From Rhipicephalus microplus (lineage: Eukaryota > Arthropoda > Arachnida > Ixodida > Ixodidae), in NCBI RefSeq assembly GCF_043290135.1, contig NC_134702.1:84293817-84357816 (forward strand): DNA of 64,000 bases. The letters are read 5' to 3'. Position 1 is the first letter of the stretch; each line of letters starts with the position of its first letter. This document shows positions 39,301 through 51,300 of this stretch, in pieces. The position numbers and the translations under genes are program-made. The notes below the pieces were generated by a model, which saw only the letters and a list, made by a program, of their open reading frames with translations, was not told the DNA's origin and ran no database searches.

Positions 39301-42300
39301 GGAAGCGGTCTGGCTCACGAGCAGCTCGGTCGCCGGTTTTCTGGCTCTGAGCTGTACCGATCTCAACCATTTCCTGTAAATAAACGCGTTCCTTCGTCAC
39401 AGTTGTGGTGGAAGGTGCTGGGTAAGCCAGCTACTGTCAAGCGAGACCGGAGAGCAGCCGTCTACTAACGACGGAACCGCAAGAGCACGAGCTTCGCCGC
39501 AGCCGTCGACTAGCGGGCTTGCCACCACTACCTCAAGATATGAACTTGGACGGAGACATCCAGCAGCCGGTCGCGAGGGCGCCGTCTTTCCACTACCGAG
39601 AGCCACGCACATTTACAGGAAAACCTGGCGATGACGTTGAAGAATGGCTCAGCCACTATCAACGGGTGAGCCGAGCCAATGGCTGGAATGCGGCCAGCCA
39701 GTTGTCCCACGTGGGTCTATTTCTCGATGGCAGTGCTTTAGTGTGGTTCGAGAATCACGAAGACACCTTGACAACATGGGACCAGTTTATGGAGGAGATC
39801 AAGAAGTGCTTTGGCGACCCTGCGACGAAGAAGAAACGTGCAGAGCAAATGTTGTCGCAGAGAGCTCAAGCTTGTGGTGAGACATGCAGAACCTACATTG
39901 AGGAGGTACTGAAACTGTGCAAATGTGTGGACACCAACATGACGGAAGAGGACAAGGTGGGCCACATTCTCAAAGGAATTGCGGAAGACGTCTACCACTT
40001 CCTTATCGGCAAGGAGAGTCTTGAGTCTGTGGCCGATGTGATTGGGCACTGCCGAACGTTTGAGGCCCTGAAGACTCGCCGCATCACTACGAAGTTCGGA
40101 CGCCTTGCCAATGTTACGACCGTCGCCACTGTCGATGTGTGCCAAGACTCCGTGCCTACCGACCTTTCGTCAACGATTCGCCTCATTGTACGTGAGGAAC
40201 TTCGTCGTCACCTTTACGCGCCCTTGAACGCCCGAGAACCACCGTGCGATACACCGTCCACAAGTATCAATGCTACGAGTTTCGAGGAGCGCAGCTATTC
40301 CAACCGCGGCCCTCAGCTAAGGGCTCCACCACCGGCGTCTTCTTATGTAGAGCCGCCTTATGCTCCCCACAGTCGTTACGGCTACAACAGCCGTCCACCT
40401 CCTTTTGCGTCTCAGTGGGAACAGAGCGCCGCGTACCCTCAACATCCAGCGACGTTCCCTATGCCCCGTGAACGGCCCGTCTGCTACCAGTGCGGTGTTC
40501 GTGGACATATCGCCCGATTTTGCCCAATGCGACGTAATCCACGTTCGACATTCCCTCAGAGATCCGCGACGTTTGCACAACGAAGCCAACGGCCTGACTA
40601 CACCTACTGGCCCCCCAACCCAACTGACGAGCGGCACGCCTACCAGCCGATCAACCGGAGTGATTCGCCCGGATCTGTGCGCAGCTTAACGCCGCCCACC
40701 ACCCGTCCACCTCGGTCACCATCTCCACGGCGCCGGTCACGAATGTCGTCTCCGCCACCGGGAAACTAGCCAGCGCGGCCGACGGAGGTGAGGTCGCTGG
40801 ACGTACCGATTTTCATCAAAGAATGCCTCCACCAGTTTCTATGCTTCAGAATAAGGTTCAGGTACTTGTTGACGACGTTCCCACGATGGCATTGATAGAC
40901 ACTGGCGCAAGTGTTTCCGTGATGAGTTTAGTTTTTAAGCAACGACTAGGCCGTAAGGTTATGTTTCACTGGGACAAACCTGCCACATTTCGGGCAGTGA
41001 GCGGCGCATTCTTGCGTCCTGTCGGCGTCTGCACTGCGTCTGTTAGTGTTGCCGGTAAAACGTTCAAGGCGGAATTCACAGTACTGGCTCAATCAACGCA
41101 TGACGTTATACTTGGCATAGACTTTTTGCGAGAGTGTCGTGCGACCGTGGATTGTGGAGCAGGTGAGGTTCTGTTGTCTACTCTCGCCCAGCAGCCTGAT
41201 TGTGAGAAAGGTAACCTCACTGTAGCTAAAGATGTACTTCTGCCAGCGTGGTCCACGGCCAGCGTACAAGTGACCACTTCGGAAACCAACTCGAGTTTGA
41301 ATTCACGTGACATAGTGATTGAGCCGTTGCCTGTAGCTTGTCTCAAGAAAAACATCTTTGTACCACGATGCATTGTATCTCTCGCAGACGAGACGGCTCA
41401 ATTATGGGTGATAAACAGCTCACCCGAGTCGGTTGTACTACCGGCTGGTATGCGCCTTGCCCTGTTCGAAAAGCAGAGCAGCACCTGCATTGGAGCTTTA
41501 AGCGATCTTGAAAGGGCGGGTCCGGAAACTTCTGGTATGGAAGCTGAATTTTCAAAAATGGTTAGCAAGTCCATTTCCTCACAGAAGCGCAAAGACCTGG
41601 TTGCACTGCTGGCGAGACATGCTAAAGTATTTGATTTTGCACGGAAGGTGCCTAGGGCTCAGATACCGACCACGCGCGCTCGTCACAAGATCGATACTGG
41701 CTCTGCTCATCCTCTCCGACAAAAGCCCTATCGCGTGTCCGTGTCCGAACGCAAAGTTATTGCTGAACAAGTTGGCGAGATGCTAGCCACTGGTGTAATT
41801 CAAGAATCGTCAAGTCCGTGGGCTGCGCCTGTTATTTTGGTAAAGAAAAAAGACGGGTCCTGGAGGTTCTGTGTTGATTATCGGCGTCTCAATTCTATAA
41901 CCAAGAAGGACGTGTACCCCCTCCCCCGCATTGATGACGTAATTGACTGCCTTCATTCAGCTTCCTACTTTTCTTCGGTAGACTTGCGATCCGGGTATTG
42001 GCAGATTCCCATGGATCCAGTTGATAAAGAGAAGACGGCTTTTGTAACGCCAGACGGTCTATTTGAATTTAATGTTATGCCGTTCGGCTTGTGTAATGCT
42101 CCGGCAACATTTGAACGCTATATGGATACCGTCTTGAGAGGCCTTAAATGGGAAATTTGTTTATGTTACCTGGACGATGTGGTTATTTTTGGACGAACTT
42201 TTGCAGAACATAATCATCGCCTTGACGTTGTTCTAACATGTTTGGAGAAAGCCGCCTTGACACTGAACTCAAAAAAATGTCGTTTCGGTGAACGGCAAAC

Positions 42301-45300
42301 ACTGGTTTTAGGACACCTTGTGGACAAAGCTGGTGTTAGACCGGACCCGCAGAAAGTGGACGCCGTCAGCAAGTTTAAGCAGCCACAGTCTATCCGCGAG
42401 CTACGAAGCTTTCTGGGCCTATGCTCTTATTTTCGCCGCTTTGTACCTAATTTTGCTGAAAAGGCCCAGCCACTGACTGACTTGCTGCGCAAGGACGTCC
42501 CTTTCCACTGGACACCAAATTGTGAGTCAGCGTTTAAGCAACTAAAGTTCGCTCTCACTTCCGGGCCAATACTATGCCACTTCGATCCCTCTGCTTCCAC
42601 GGAAATCCACACCGATGCCAGTGGAGTTGGTCTCGGCGCGGTGCTTATTCAACGACACAACAATGCTGAACACGTCGTCGCCTATGCAAGCCGGTCCCTG
42701 AGCAAGGCAGAGCGTAATTATACGGTTACCGAATTGGAGTGCCTCGCCGTCGTTTTCGCCGTACACAAGTTTCGCCCCTACATCTACGGTCGTCGTTTCT
42801 CAGTTATCACAGATCATCACTCTCTTTGCTGGTTGGTGAGCCTACGTGATCCATCTGGTCGACTTGCGCGATGGGCCATACGGTTACAAGAATTTGACTT
42901 CACGGTCCGCTACAAGAGCGGTAATCGCCACGCAGACGCTGACTGCCTGTCACGGCTTCCTCTACCAACGACCGAGTGTGAAGCTGATAATTTTGACGAT
43001 TTTATCACAGCTATTGACTCTCATTTTCCTGACATCGCGGCTTTCCGGACAGCACAGCACGAGGATCATTGCTTAGATCACCTGTTTGCCTCCGCGAATG
43101 ACCCGGCCAGTTCAAGCTCTTTTGTAGTCCATGACGCCGTCCTTTACAAGAAGAATTATTCTGGCCAAGGCGCCCGTCTGCTTCTGGTAGTTCCACGCAC
43201 TCTACGTCCCCAAATTTTTCGGTTCTGCCATGACAACGCAACCAGTGGGCACATGGGCTTCGCCAGAACGTTTCATCGCATCCAGCAAAGGTTTTACTGG
43301 CCCAAGATGCGACGCGACACAGAAAAATACGTAGCGGGTTGCGAACAATGTCAACGTCACAAGCGTCCCACGACTACATCACCCGGACTTCTCCATCCCG
43401 TACCACCTCCTAGCTCTCCCTTCGAGATTGTTGGTGTCGACCTTCTAGGTCCGTTTCCGCGTTCAGCCAGTGCCAATCGATGGGTCATCGTGTGCGTCGA
43501 CCACCTGACGCGCTACGCAGAAACTGCGGCTATACCTACTGCAACAGCCTTTCACGTGTCGCAGTTTATGCTTCGGCATATCATTCTCCGTCATGGCCCT
43601 CCACGAGTCGTCATTAGCGACCGGGGACGTCAGTTCGTCGCTGACGTCGTTGAAGAGATCCTACGCCTGTCTGCCAGCCAATTCCGCCACGCAACCCCGT
43701 ATCACCCCCAGACGAATGGCCTCGTAGAGCGGACCAACAGGACGCTAACGAACATGTTGTCAATTTATGTTGATGCCAAGCACAAAAACTGGGACGAAGT
43801 ACTGCCCTATATCACATACGCCTACAACACCGCGAAACACGAGACAACAGGGTACGCGCCCTTTTTCCTGCTCTACGCCCGCTCCCCCCGCAGTTGCCTC
43901 GACACCATTCTGCCTTTTACGTTAGATGTGGAAACATCGGTTGCCGAGTCACTATGCCGCGCTGAAGAAGCCCGTCGCGTCGCACGCCTTCGAACCATTG
44001 CATCTCAACAGCGCTCCAAGACCCGGTACGACGCCCACCATCACTCCGTTGCCTACACAAAGGGTGACCTGGTGTGGTTGTGGACACCTGTCCGCAAACG
44101 TGGTTTATGCCAAAAGTTTCTGGCCCACTACTCCGGACCATTTGTAGTCATTGACCGTCTCAGTGACGTCACATACGTCATCTCCGGCGTCACAAGCAAT
44201 GGTCGGCGCTCTAGCAAGACACAGCTGACACACGTCGCGCGCCTCAAGCCATATCACCACCAACCTTCCTATTGACTCGCCCAGTGGGCATCGTCTGCGA
44301 ACGGGGGAAATGACACACCTCGATGGGCGCATGAAGAGGAAGAGGTGGAAGCGGTCTGGCTCACGAGCAGCTCGGTCGCCGGTTTTCTGGCTCTGAGCTG
44401 TACCGATCTCAACCATTTCCTGTAAATAAACGCGTTCCTTCGTCACAATATGTTTCATTACTGTGAGTTCAAGCTTTGAGCAAACTTCGCTTAAAAAACA
44501 AGTGGATCATGTCAGTGATGTGAGTGGCGGCGCTTGTAGACATTACGGAACCTGTCCATCAACATTTATGCATAGCGTCAAAAGCCATTTTTCCAGCTAA
44601 TTCATGGCTTTTTTGTACGTTTTTTTGTAACCCCACCCCTTTTGTAATGTCCGCCTGGGGACCTTTAAGGTAATAAAATGAAATGAAATGAAATAAACGT
44701 TACTCAAGGCAGGAACTTGACGCTAAATGAACTGCGACAAAGAAAAGTATATTTATTTGCTCCTGTCCTGGAGAAGAAATGGCGAGGTAATAGAGGAAAG
44801 ACAATCGATAGCGAAGCCAAATGCTGCAGGTTTTCTTCATCCTTTACTCGGCGGCAGCTTCCTCAGCAGTGCTAAGGACGACATAACACGACACGTGGCG
44901 TTTATTTCGTATTTTATTGACGAGATGTTCCTACGCACGTTCTTGAATTGCCAGAAAAAAAAAAAGCCTTCGCACAAGCTTTTTTGAGGTCTGTGATAAT
45001 GAGAGGGCGAAAAGTGGCCGCAGAGAATGAAGAGAAAGATCCTGTGGTTGGAAGGAAGGAAGGAAGCAACAAAAAGGGAGAAGGCAGGGAGGTTAACCAG
45101 AAAGACATCCGGTTGGCTACCCTACACTGGGGGATAAAGGAAGGGGACAAGAAAGACGAGAAAGAGGAAAGAGAGGGAAAAAAGGGGGTGAAGGAGAGAC
45201 TGACAGTAATTTCACTGCAGCGTGTAGAAATCTACCGCATGTCAGAGGCGTTCACACAAGCCTGTCTTTCTCAGGAAACGCAGCAGGGCTTTCACTGCCT

Positions 45301-48300
45301 TGTGGGCTGTCGAGGCATGTGTACATTGCTGTAATAGCACCTGCACAGAAAGAGGCCGATCATCCAGTCGCCGCATTGCGTTGGCAAGTACTTGTCTCTC
45401 TGAGGCAAATCGAGGACAATGACACAGCAGGTGTTCGATATTTTCGTCGGTGCCACAAACATCGCACGCCGCACTGTCAGTAATTCTGATTAACGTGGTA
45501 TAAGCTTTCGTGAAAGCAACTCCCAGCCAAAGGCGATAGAGAAGCGAAGCTTCACGTCGATGTAGGCCGGGTGGCGGCCGAAGTTGTAGTGATGGGTCGA
45601 GCTCGTGCAGTCGTGTACGTCGTATGCTTGGTGTGTTCCACTCGGTCAGTGTGAGACTGCGGGCCAGTTGACGAATCTGCCTCGCCGCATCCGCTCTTGA
45701 AAGCGGTATCGGAACACTGTTCCCTTCTTTATGTGACGTGCGAGCAGCATGATCTGCAGAAACATTGCCGCCTATACCACTATGCCCAGGTAACCACTGA
45801 AAGACGATGTCATGGCCTTTTTGTATTAACAGGTGGTGTAGTTTCACGGTTTGGTAGGTCAACTGGTCGTGGCATCCGCGTCGGAGAACTGATATCAGGC
45901 ACTGTAACGCTGGTTTTGAGTCAGAAAACACAGCCCATTTACCTGGTCTTTCTTCTGAATTGATGTGTTCCAGTGCGTTGCGCAGAGCCTCGAGTTCTGC
46001 CGTCGTCGAACTCGTCACATGTGAAGTCTTAAAACACCGAGTTATCCCTTGTGATGGTATAACCACTGCTCCACCTGAACTAGACGGCGTAGTAGAGCCA
46101 TCCGTGTAAATGTGCACGTGGTTACTGTAGTTTTCTTCCAGTAGGGATAGACTCAGTTGTTTCAGGGCATGTGTCGGTAAGTCCGATTTTCTCCTCATTC
46201 CTGGAATCTTTAAGTGAACTCGCGGCTGGCTCAAGCTCCAAGGAGGAAGCAGTGGCTTTAATGCAGGTGCGTATGCCTCAGCAAACGATGAACGATGCTT
46301 GGAGACAATAGTGCCGTATGTCGTGCGGGGCCTTTCAGCAGCTAGACTCGCCAGGTGGTGAGAAGGGGTCCTGGCATAATGCCTGAGGTGCATGCGCATT
46401 GTCTCGGTAATAATATGCGTATTTATCGAGTGATCTTGAGCGATGGCAATGGTTTCAGCCGTTGAAGCACTGCGGGGTATTCCAAGGCATATCTTAAGTG
46501 CTTGGGCTTGAATGATCTGGATTGCGCGCAGGTTGGTCTTGCCGGTGTTAGACATTGCAGGTAAGCTGTACCGTAAGAATCCGATAAACAGCACCCTGTA
46601 CAGTTGTAGCATGGATGATATGGGCACTCCCCAATTTTTTCCTGCAAGAAATTTGAGCATGTGGCATGTTGCGATCAGCCGCTTCTTCACATAGTTCACG
46701 TGTGGAGTCCACGACAGGTTTCTATCTATTATGACTCCCAAGAACCTGTGGCTTCTGCTGAACGATATGTATTCTTCATTAATCGATATACTGTAAGCAG
46801 ACATTGGTTTCCGCGTGAACGCTACCACTGCACACTTTCCGCAGGACACCTCGAGGCCTTGTTTACGAAGATAGCATGACGCCGTTGTAGCAGCCTTCTG
46901 AAGGCGGGCGCGAAGCTGAGGCCTTGTCACACCTGATGTCCAAATGCAGATGTCATCAGCATAGACAGAAAGTTCTACAGTGCTAGGTAGCTGCTCGACT
47001 AGACCAATGAGAGTTAGGTTGAAAAGGGTAGGGCTTAGCACTCCTCCCTGAGGAACTCCTCGGCTGCTGTAATAATCAGGTGTTGGGCCATTCGCTGTCA
47101 TCACGTAAAATGATCTCAGCTGTAAGTAGCTGTACACCCACATATATATCTTGCCACCAAGACCTACTGTTTCCAAAGCACTAAGGATGGCTTCATGGGT
47201 GACATTGTCGTAAGCCCCCTTAACGTCTAGAAACAGGGCGGCGCACAGTCTCTTACAGGCTTTCTGGTGTTGAACATATGTCACCAGATCAACAACGTTG
47301 TCGATTGACGAATGGCCGCGCCTGAATCCGGTCATGGATACTGGATAGATTTCGTAGTGCTCTAAATACCACTCCATTCGTGTTAGAATCATTCGTTCCA
47401 TCGTTTTTCCCACACAACTGGCAAGTGCGATAGGACGGTATGAGGCAATATCTAAAGGAGATTTACCAGCCTTTAGAAGTGGAATGAGGCGACTTGACTT
47501 CCATGCCTGGGGAACAGTACCAGTCTGCCAGGAGTCGTTGTATAGGCGTAAGAGTGCCTTCCGAGCTTCGTCTCCAAGATTACAAAGGGCACGATAGGTA
47601 ATGCCGTCAGGACCGGGTGCTGAAGAACGTCTGCACAGAGCCAGTGCCGCCTCTAGCTCATCCATAGAAAACTGGCATTCCATACGGGGATCACGTGAGG
47701 GCGGTGGGTTGTCAAAAGTTCCCGTTCTTGATACTGTGAAATTGGAATCACCGGAAATTCTTCTACAGAAAGATTCTGCGACGTCAATCTCTCTGCATCG
47801 AAGGTGAAGTGCCAGAGATGTAAACGGGTGTCGCTGACCCAAGGTTGTGCTAAGACCCCGGACAGTTCGCCATATCAGTGATAGGGGCTTTCGTGGATCC
47901 AACGACTCGCAAAAGGATGTCCAACGTCGCCTAGCCAGTTTATCCATGTGCCGCTGCATTTTCTTTTGAATGCGTCTAGCCAGCCTCAAATCATCCATGC
48001 ACTTTGTCCGTCGGTACCTTCGTTCTGCACGACGGCGTATTGCGCGAAGTTTCTCAAGCTCGATGTCGAAATCGGTGCGCTTGTGACTAGTCAAATGTGT
48101 ATGCGTGGTATTCTGCAGGACATCCTTTATTGAGTCCTCTAGGTTATATGATGAGCCGTCGGTACAGCAGTCTTCCATTAACATTTTGAATTTCGGCCAA
48201 TCGGTGTACTTGAGGCCTCTTGAGGACTTGGAGCTGGTGAAACCTTCTATACACAGGTAAGTTGGTATATGGTCGCTGCCCCGCGTTTCCAGATCCGAAA

Positions 48301-51300
48301 ACCAGTGCACTTTCCTGATAAGTGAGCGAGAAACCAATGTAAGGTCCAGGCAGCTGCTATAGGCTGATCCGCGTAAATATGTAGGGCTTCCATCGTTACA
48401 AACGCAGAGTTCGTACTCCGAGGCTAAGGACACCAATTTTCTTCCTCTAGAGTTGTCCCTGGAGCTTCCCCATAGGAAATGGTGGGCATTGAAGTCGCCA
48501 GTGATCACCCATGGCCTTGGAGTCGATGTCAGAATACCGCGTAAGCGCTCGCAGTCAAGGCGGCTTGATGGAGATAAGTAAGCTCCGATAATCGTGAAAG
48601 CAACCTTATCCTTCTTCACAGTAAGGCACACATACTGATTCCCTTCATCAGGCGAGACTCTGTGGTGAACGTAAGTGAGGTCATGGCGCATGAATACAAT
48701 AACTTTGCTGCAGTCTCTGTGAGTGGAGGACATAAAGCACTCATATCCTGACAGCTTGATTGAAGCACATAGGTTGGGTTCACAAATCACAATAATGGGG
48801 AAGCGGTTCACAAATACAAATTGTCTAAAGTCAGACATGCGCGACTTCAGTCCTCTGGCGTTCCACTGAAAGACAGATGCATTCTTGACTTCCGCTCGAA
48901 ACGACGGTGCCTCGCTGGCCATGGTTCTACCTTAGAGCTGCAAGCACCGGACTCAGGGTGTCCAGCACATGCAGTGCGGTCTGCGCAGCAGAAGTCTTCA
49001 TATTACTCAGTAGGACACGCATGGTACTCATCAGCGATTGCAGCAAGCTTATCACTTGATCTTCATTCATCGCATCACTGGTTTGAGGGGTCGTCGAGGG
49101 CGGCGGGATTTGATGCAGCTCCGAAGTAGGTTGACGTCGTGGAAGAGAGGGCCACTGTTCGGAAGGCGCGACTGCTGTCCCTTTCTTCTGTTTGGCAGTA
49201 TCCGTCTTCAGTGAGCTCGGTGTTCGTGAGTCAGCCTCTTTGATAGAGGATGACATCTCTCTATCGGTAGAGGCGTTTTTCCGTGATGGTCTTCGCCCAC
49301 GACGCCGTCGTCGGCGGAGTGTAGCGGCAGCTTCCTTGTGTGTAGAATTGTCACGCACCATACGCCTGAGTACCGCGTGCTCGTTTCGCACCCGCGGGCA
49401 ATCTTTGGATGAGGCCTCATGAGCGCCGTGGCAGTTTGGACATCGTAGTATGGTGGCACTGCAGGCGTCTTTTGAGTGAGACTCAGCGCACCGCGGACAC
49501 ACAAGTTTGTTCTCACAGACACCTTTTACGTGTCCCATCTTGAAGCACTTGTAGCATTGCAGTGGCTTCGGTATGTAAGGACGCACTGAGTGGCGAACAT
49601 GGCCAACTTTGACATACGAGGGAAGGCTGTCTCCCTCGAACACAAGCCTCAAGCAGCGTGAGTTGCCGAGTCTGGTAATGTGCGTAATGCGGGTGCCTTC
49701 AGTCGCTGGTTTTATTAGTATTGGCAGGTCATTAGCTGAGATGGAAAGATCCACATCATAAATGACGCCAACAGTGCCATTACAACCTGTAGCGACCATT
49801 GGCCGAACTTTCACGTTGCCGATTTCTGTTATGTGCCGAAGGCTTGGCAGTGCGCTACGGTGCATAACGTCTACAGCAAGGACATTCTTTCGTGCATTGA
49901 TCCTCACGTCTTTGATCTCATTCGGCGCGGTTTCCTCGAGAAGCACAGAAAGAACTTGCCTGTTGAGGAGTCGCAAGTTAGATGCAGGGTCTTCAGGCAT
50001 AAACAGCATGGTGTGCGGCCACCGCTGTGGTGCAGTCTTAACGGTGGAAACACTTGCCGACGATGCCGTTCGCAGCAGTCTTCGTTTTGTAGATCGATTC
50101 ATGACGACCGTGAAGTCATCACCCGATGACTCAAAGCCATCCGAATACAAATCGGTTGCCTCACTATCGGTGTCGCTGGACGCGTTGCTACGCTTCCTGG
50201 ATGACGAAGTCCGGCGCGACGGTTGCACGCCTGGAACATTCTCAGGTGTGTCCTGAAGCATCACCGCAAAGGAGGGAGCGGCACCTCCCAGGATTTCGAG
50301 GAAAACAAATTGAAAACACTGAGACACGGGCACAAGCGTTCTGTGAGAGAATCACTTCGTCGTCGTCGTCATCCTGTGGTTAATATTTAAAGAGATAACC
50401 GACCACTGTAGTTAGAGAGAGCTCCTTGCATGCTCTTCATTAAACGTATACCACAGTCGACGTTTTGGCGCCTGCGGTATACATGGCGCCGAACCCAGTG
50501 GCTCGTCATACTTGTTACCCGTATTTGGATACAGAATAAAGCAGGTGTTGAAAATGGCGGACTTCGATCACATAATCTGCACGGTTCTCTAACAGCGCCA
50601 AAGGATTAGCATAAAAATCAGAGAAGTGGTGGAAGCCTTCCACACTTGGAGAACAGGACGCAAATGTGTTGGTCTTCTATTGCCTTGTCCAATAAAAAAA
50701 TATTCATGCTTAATCGAGAATAACTTGGGCATTCCGAGCACTTGCGTGTATTAGGCAAGGTTTATGGGATTGTTGTGCTTTTTACGCATTCATCAGTATG
50801 TTAGAAAATGAGCATACACTCATGCTTGTTATTCAGCTTTAAGAGTGAAAAAAAAAATTTCCCCTGAAAAATCTCGTATGCTAGGCTACGACATCATTTG
50901 TGTCTGCCAATTTCTTGGTCACGTTTTCCGAGGTCTTCGTAAACAAAGCATGGTGCTTAGGTCAAATTCAAATGACCAACTACAAGCAGTTCGACAAGAC
51001 GGGGATATATACCAGGGTACAAGTGCTTTGGGTACTATATAAATGGCACATATAGAGGGTACTAATCTCTAACAGTTTTGCCGAATCACAATAAAGCTGT
51101 TCCTTCTCCTTTAGCCGCCATGGTGCTAGGCTGCTGACCCACAGAGGTGGAGGGTTCAATCCAGGCCATGGTGGTCGCGTTTTCGATGGAGGCGAATATA
51201 CTTGAGGCCAGTGTATATAGATTTAAGTGCCCGATAGAGAACCCCAGGTGGCTGAAATTTTCGGAGCGCTCACCTACGGCATCCTTCGTAATTATATTGT

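Larger units (their letters stand above)
39265..44447 (+). mobile_element. Intact Gypsy-type LTR retrotransposon (5183 bp)
   Basis: Two identical 137-bp LTRs (39265-39401 and 44311-44447, each TGACAC...GTCACA) enclose gag (39540-40769) and pol (pol frame open to 44275). ATAT precedes and follows the element (39261-39264, 44448-44451) as a 4-bp target duplication. A primer-binding site starting TGGTGGAAGGTGCTGGG lies 4 nt after the 5' LTR (tRNA not identified), and the polypurine tract GAACGGGGGAAA abuts the 3' LTR. Protease, RT, RNase H and integrase follow in the Ty3/Gypsy order and no env gene is present. It is antisense to gene A. Identical LTRs and open frames point to a recent insertion that may be competent. 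Confidence 0.96.
45039..50381 (-). mobile_element. Full-length I-superfamily LINE with 11-bp target duplication
   Basis: The element proper is 45050-50370 (5321 bp, minus), flanked by exact copies of ATCCTGTGGTT (45039-45049 and 50371-50381). Its 5' end reads GACGACGACGACGAAGTG and its 3' end is a (TTCC)3 tail. ORF1 (zinc-knuckle protein) and ORF2 (endonuclease, RT, RNase H) are both uninterrupted and separated by 4 nt. RNase H downstream of RT plus an APE-type endonuclease places it in the I superfamily (I, LOA or related clades). It lies in gene A's intron in the same orientation as the gene, so its internal promoter and poly(A) signals could affect that transcript. Confidence 0.95.
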
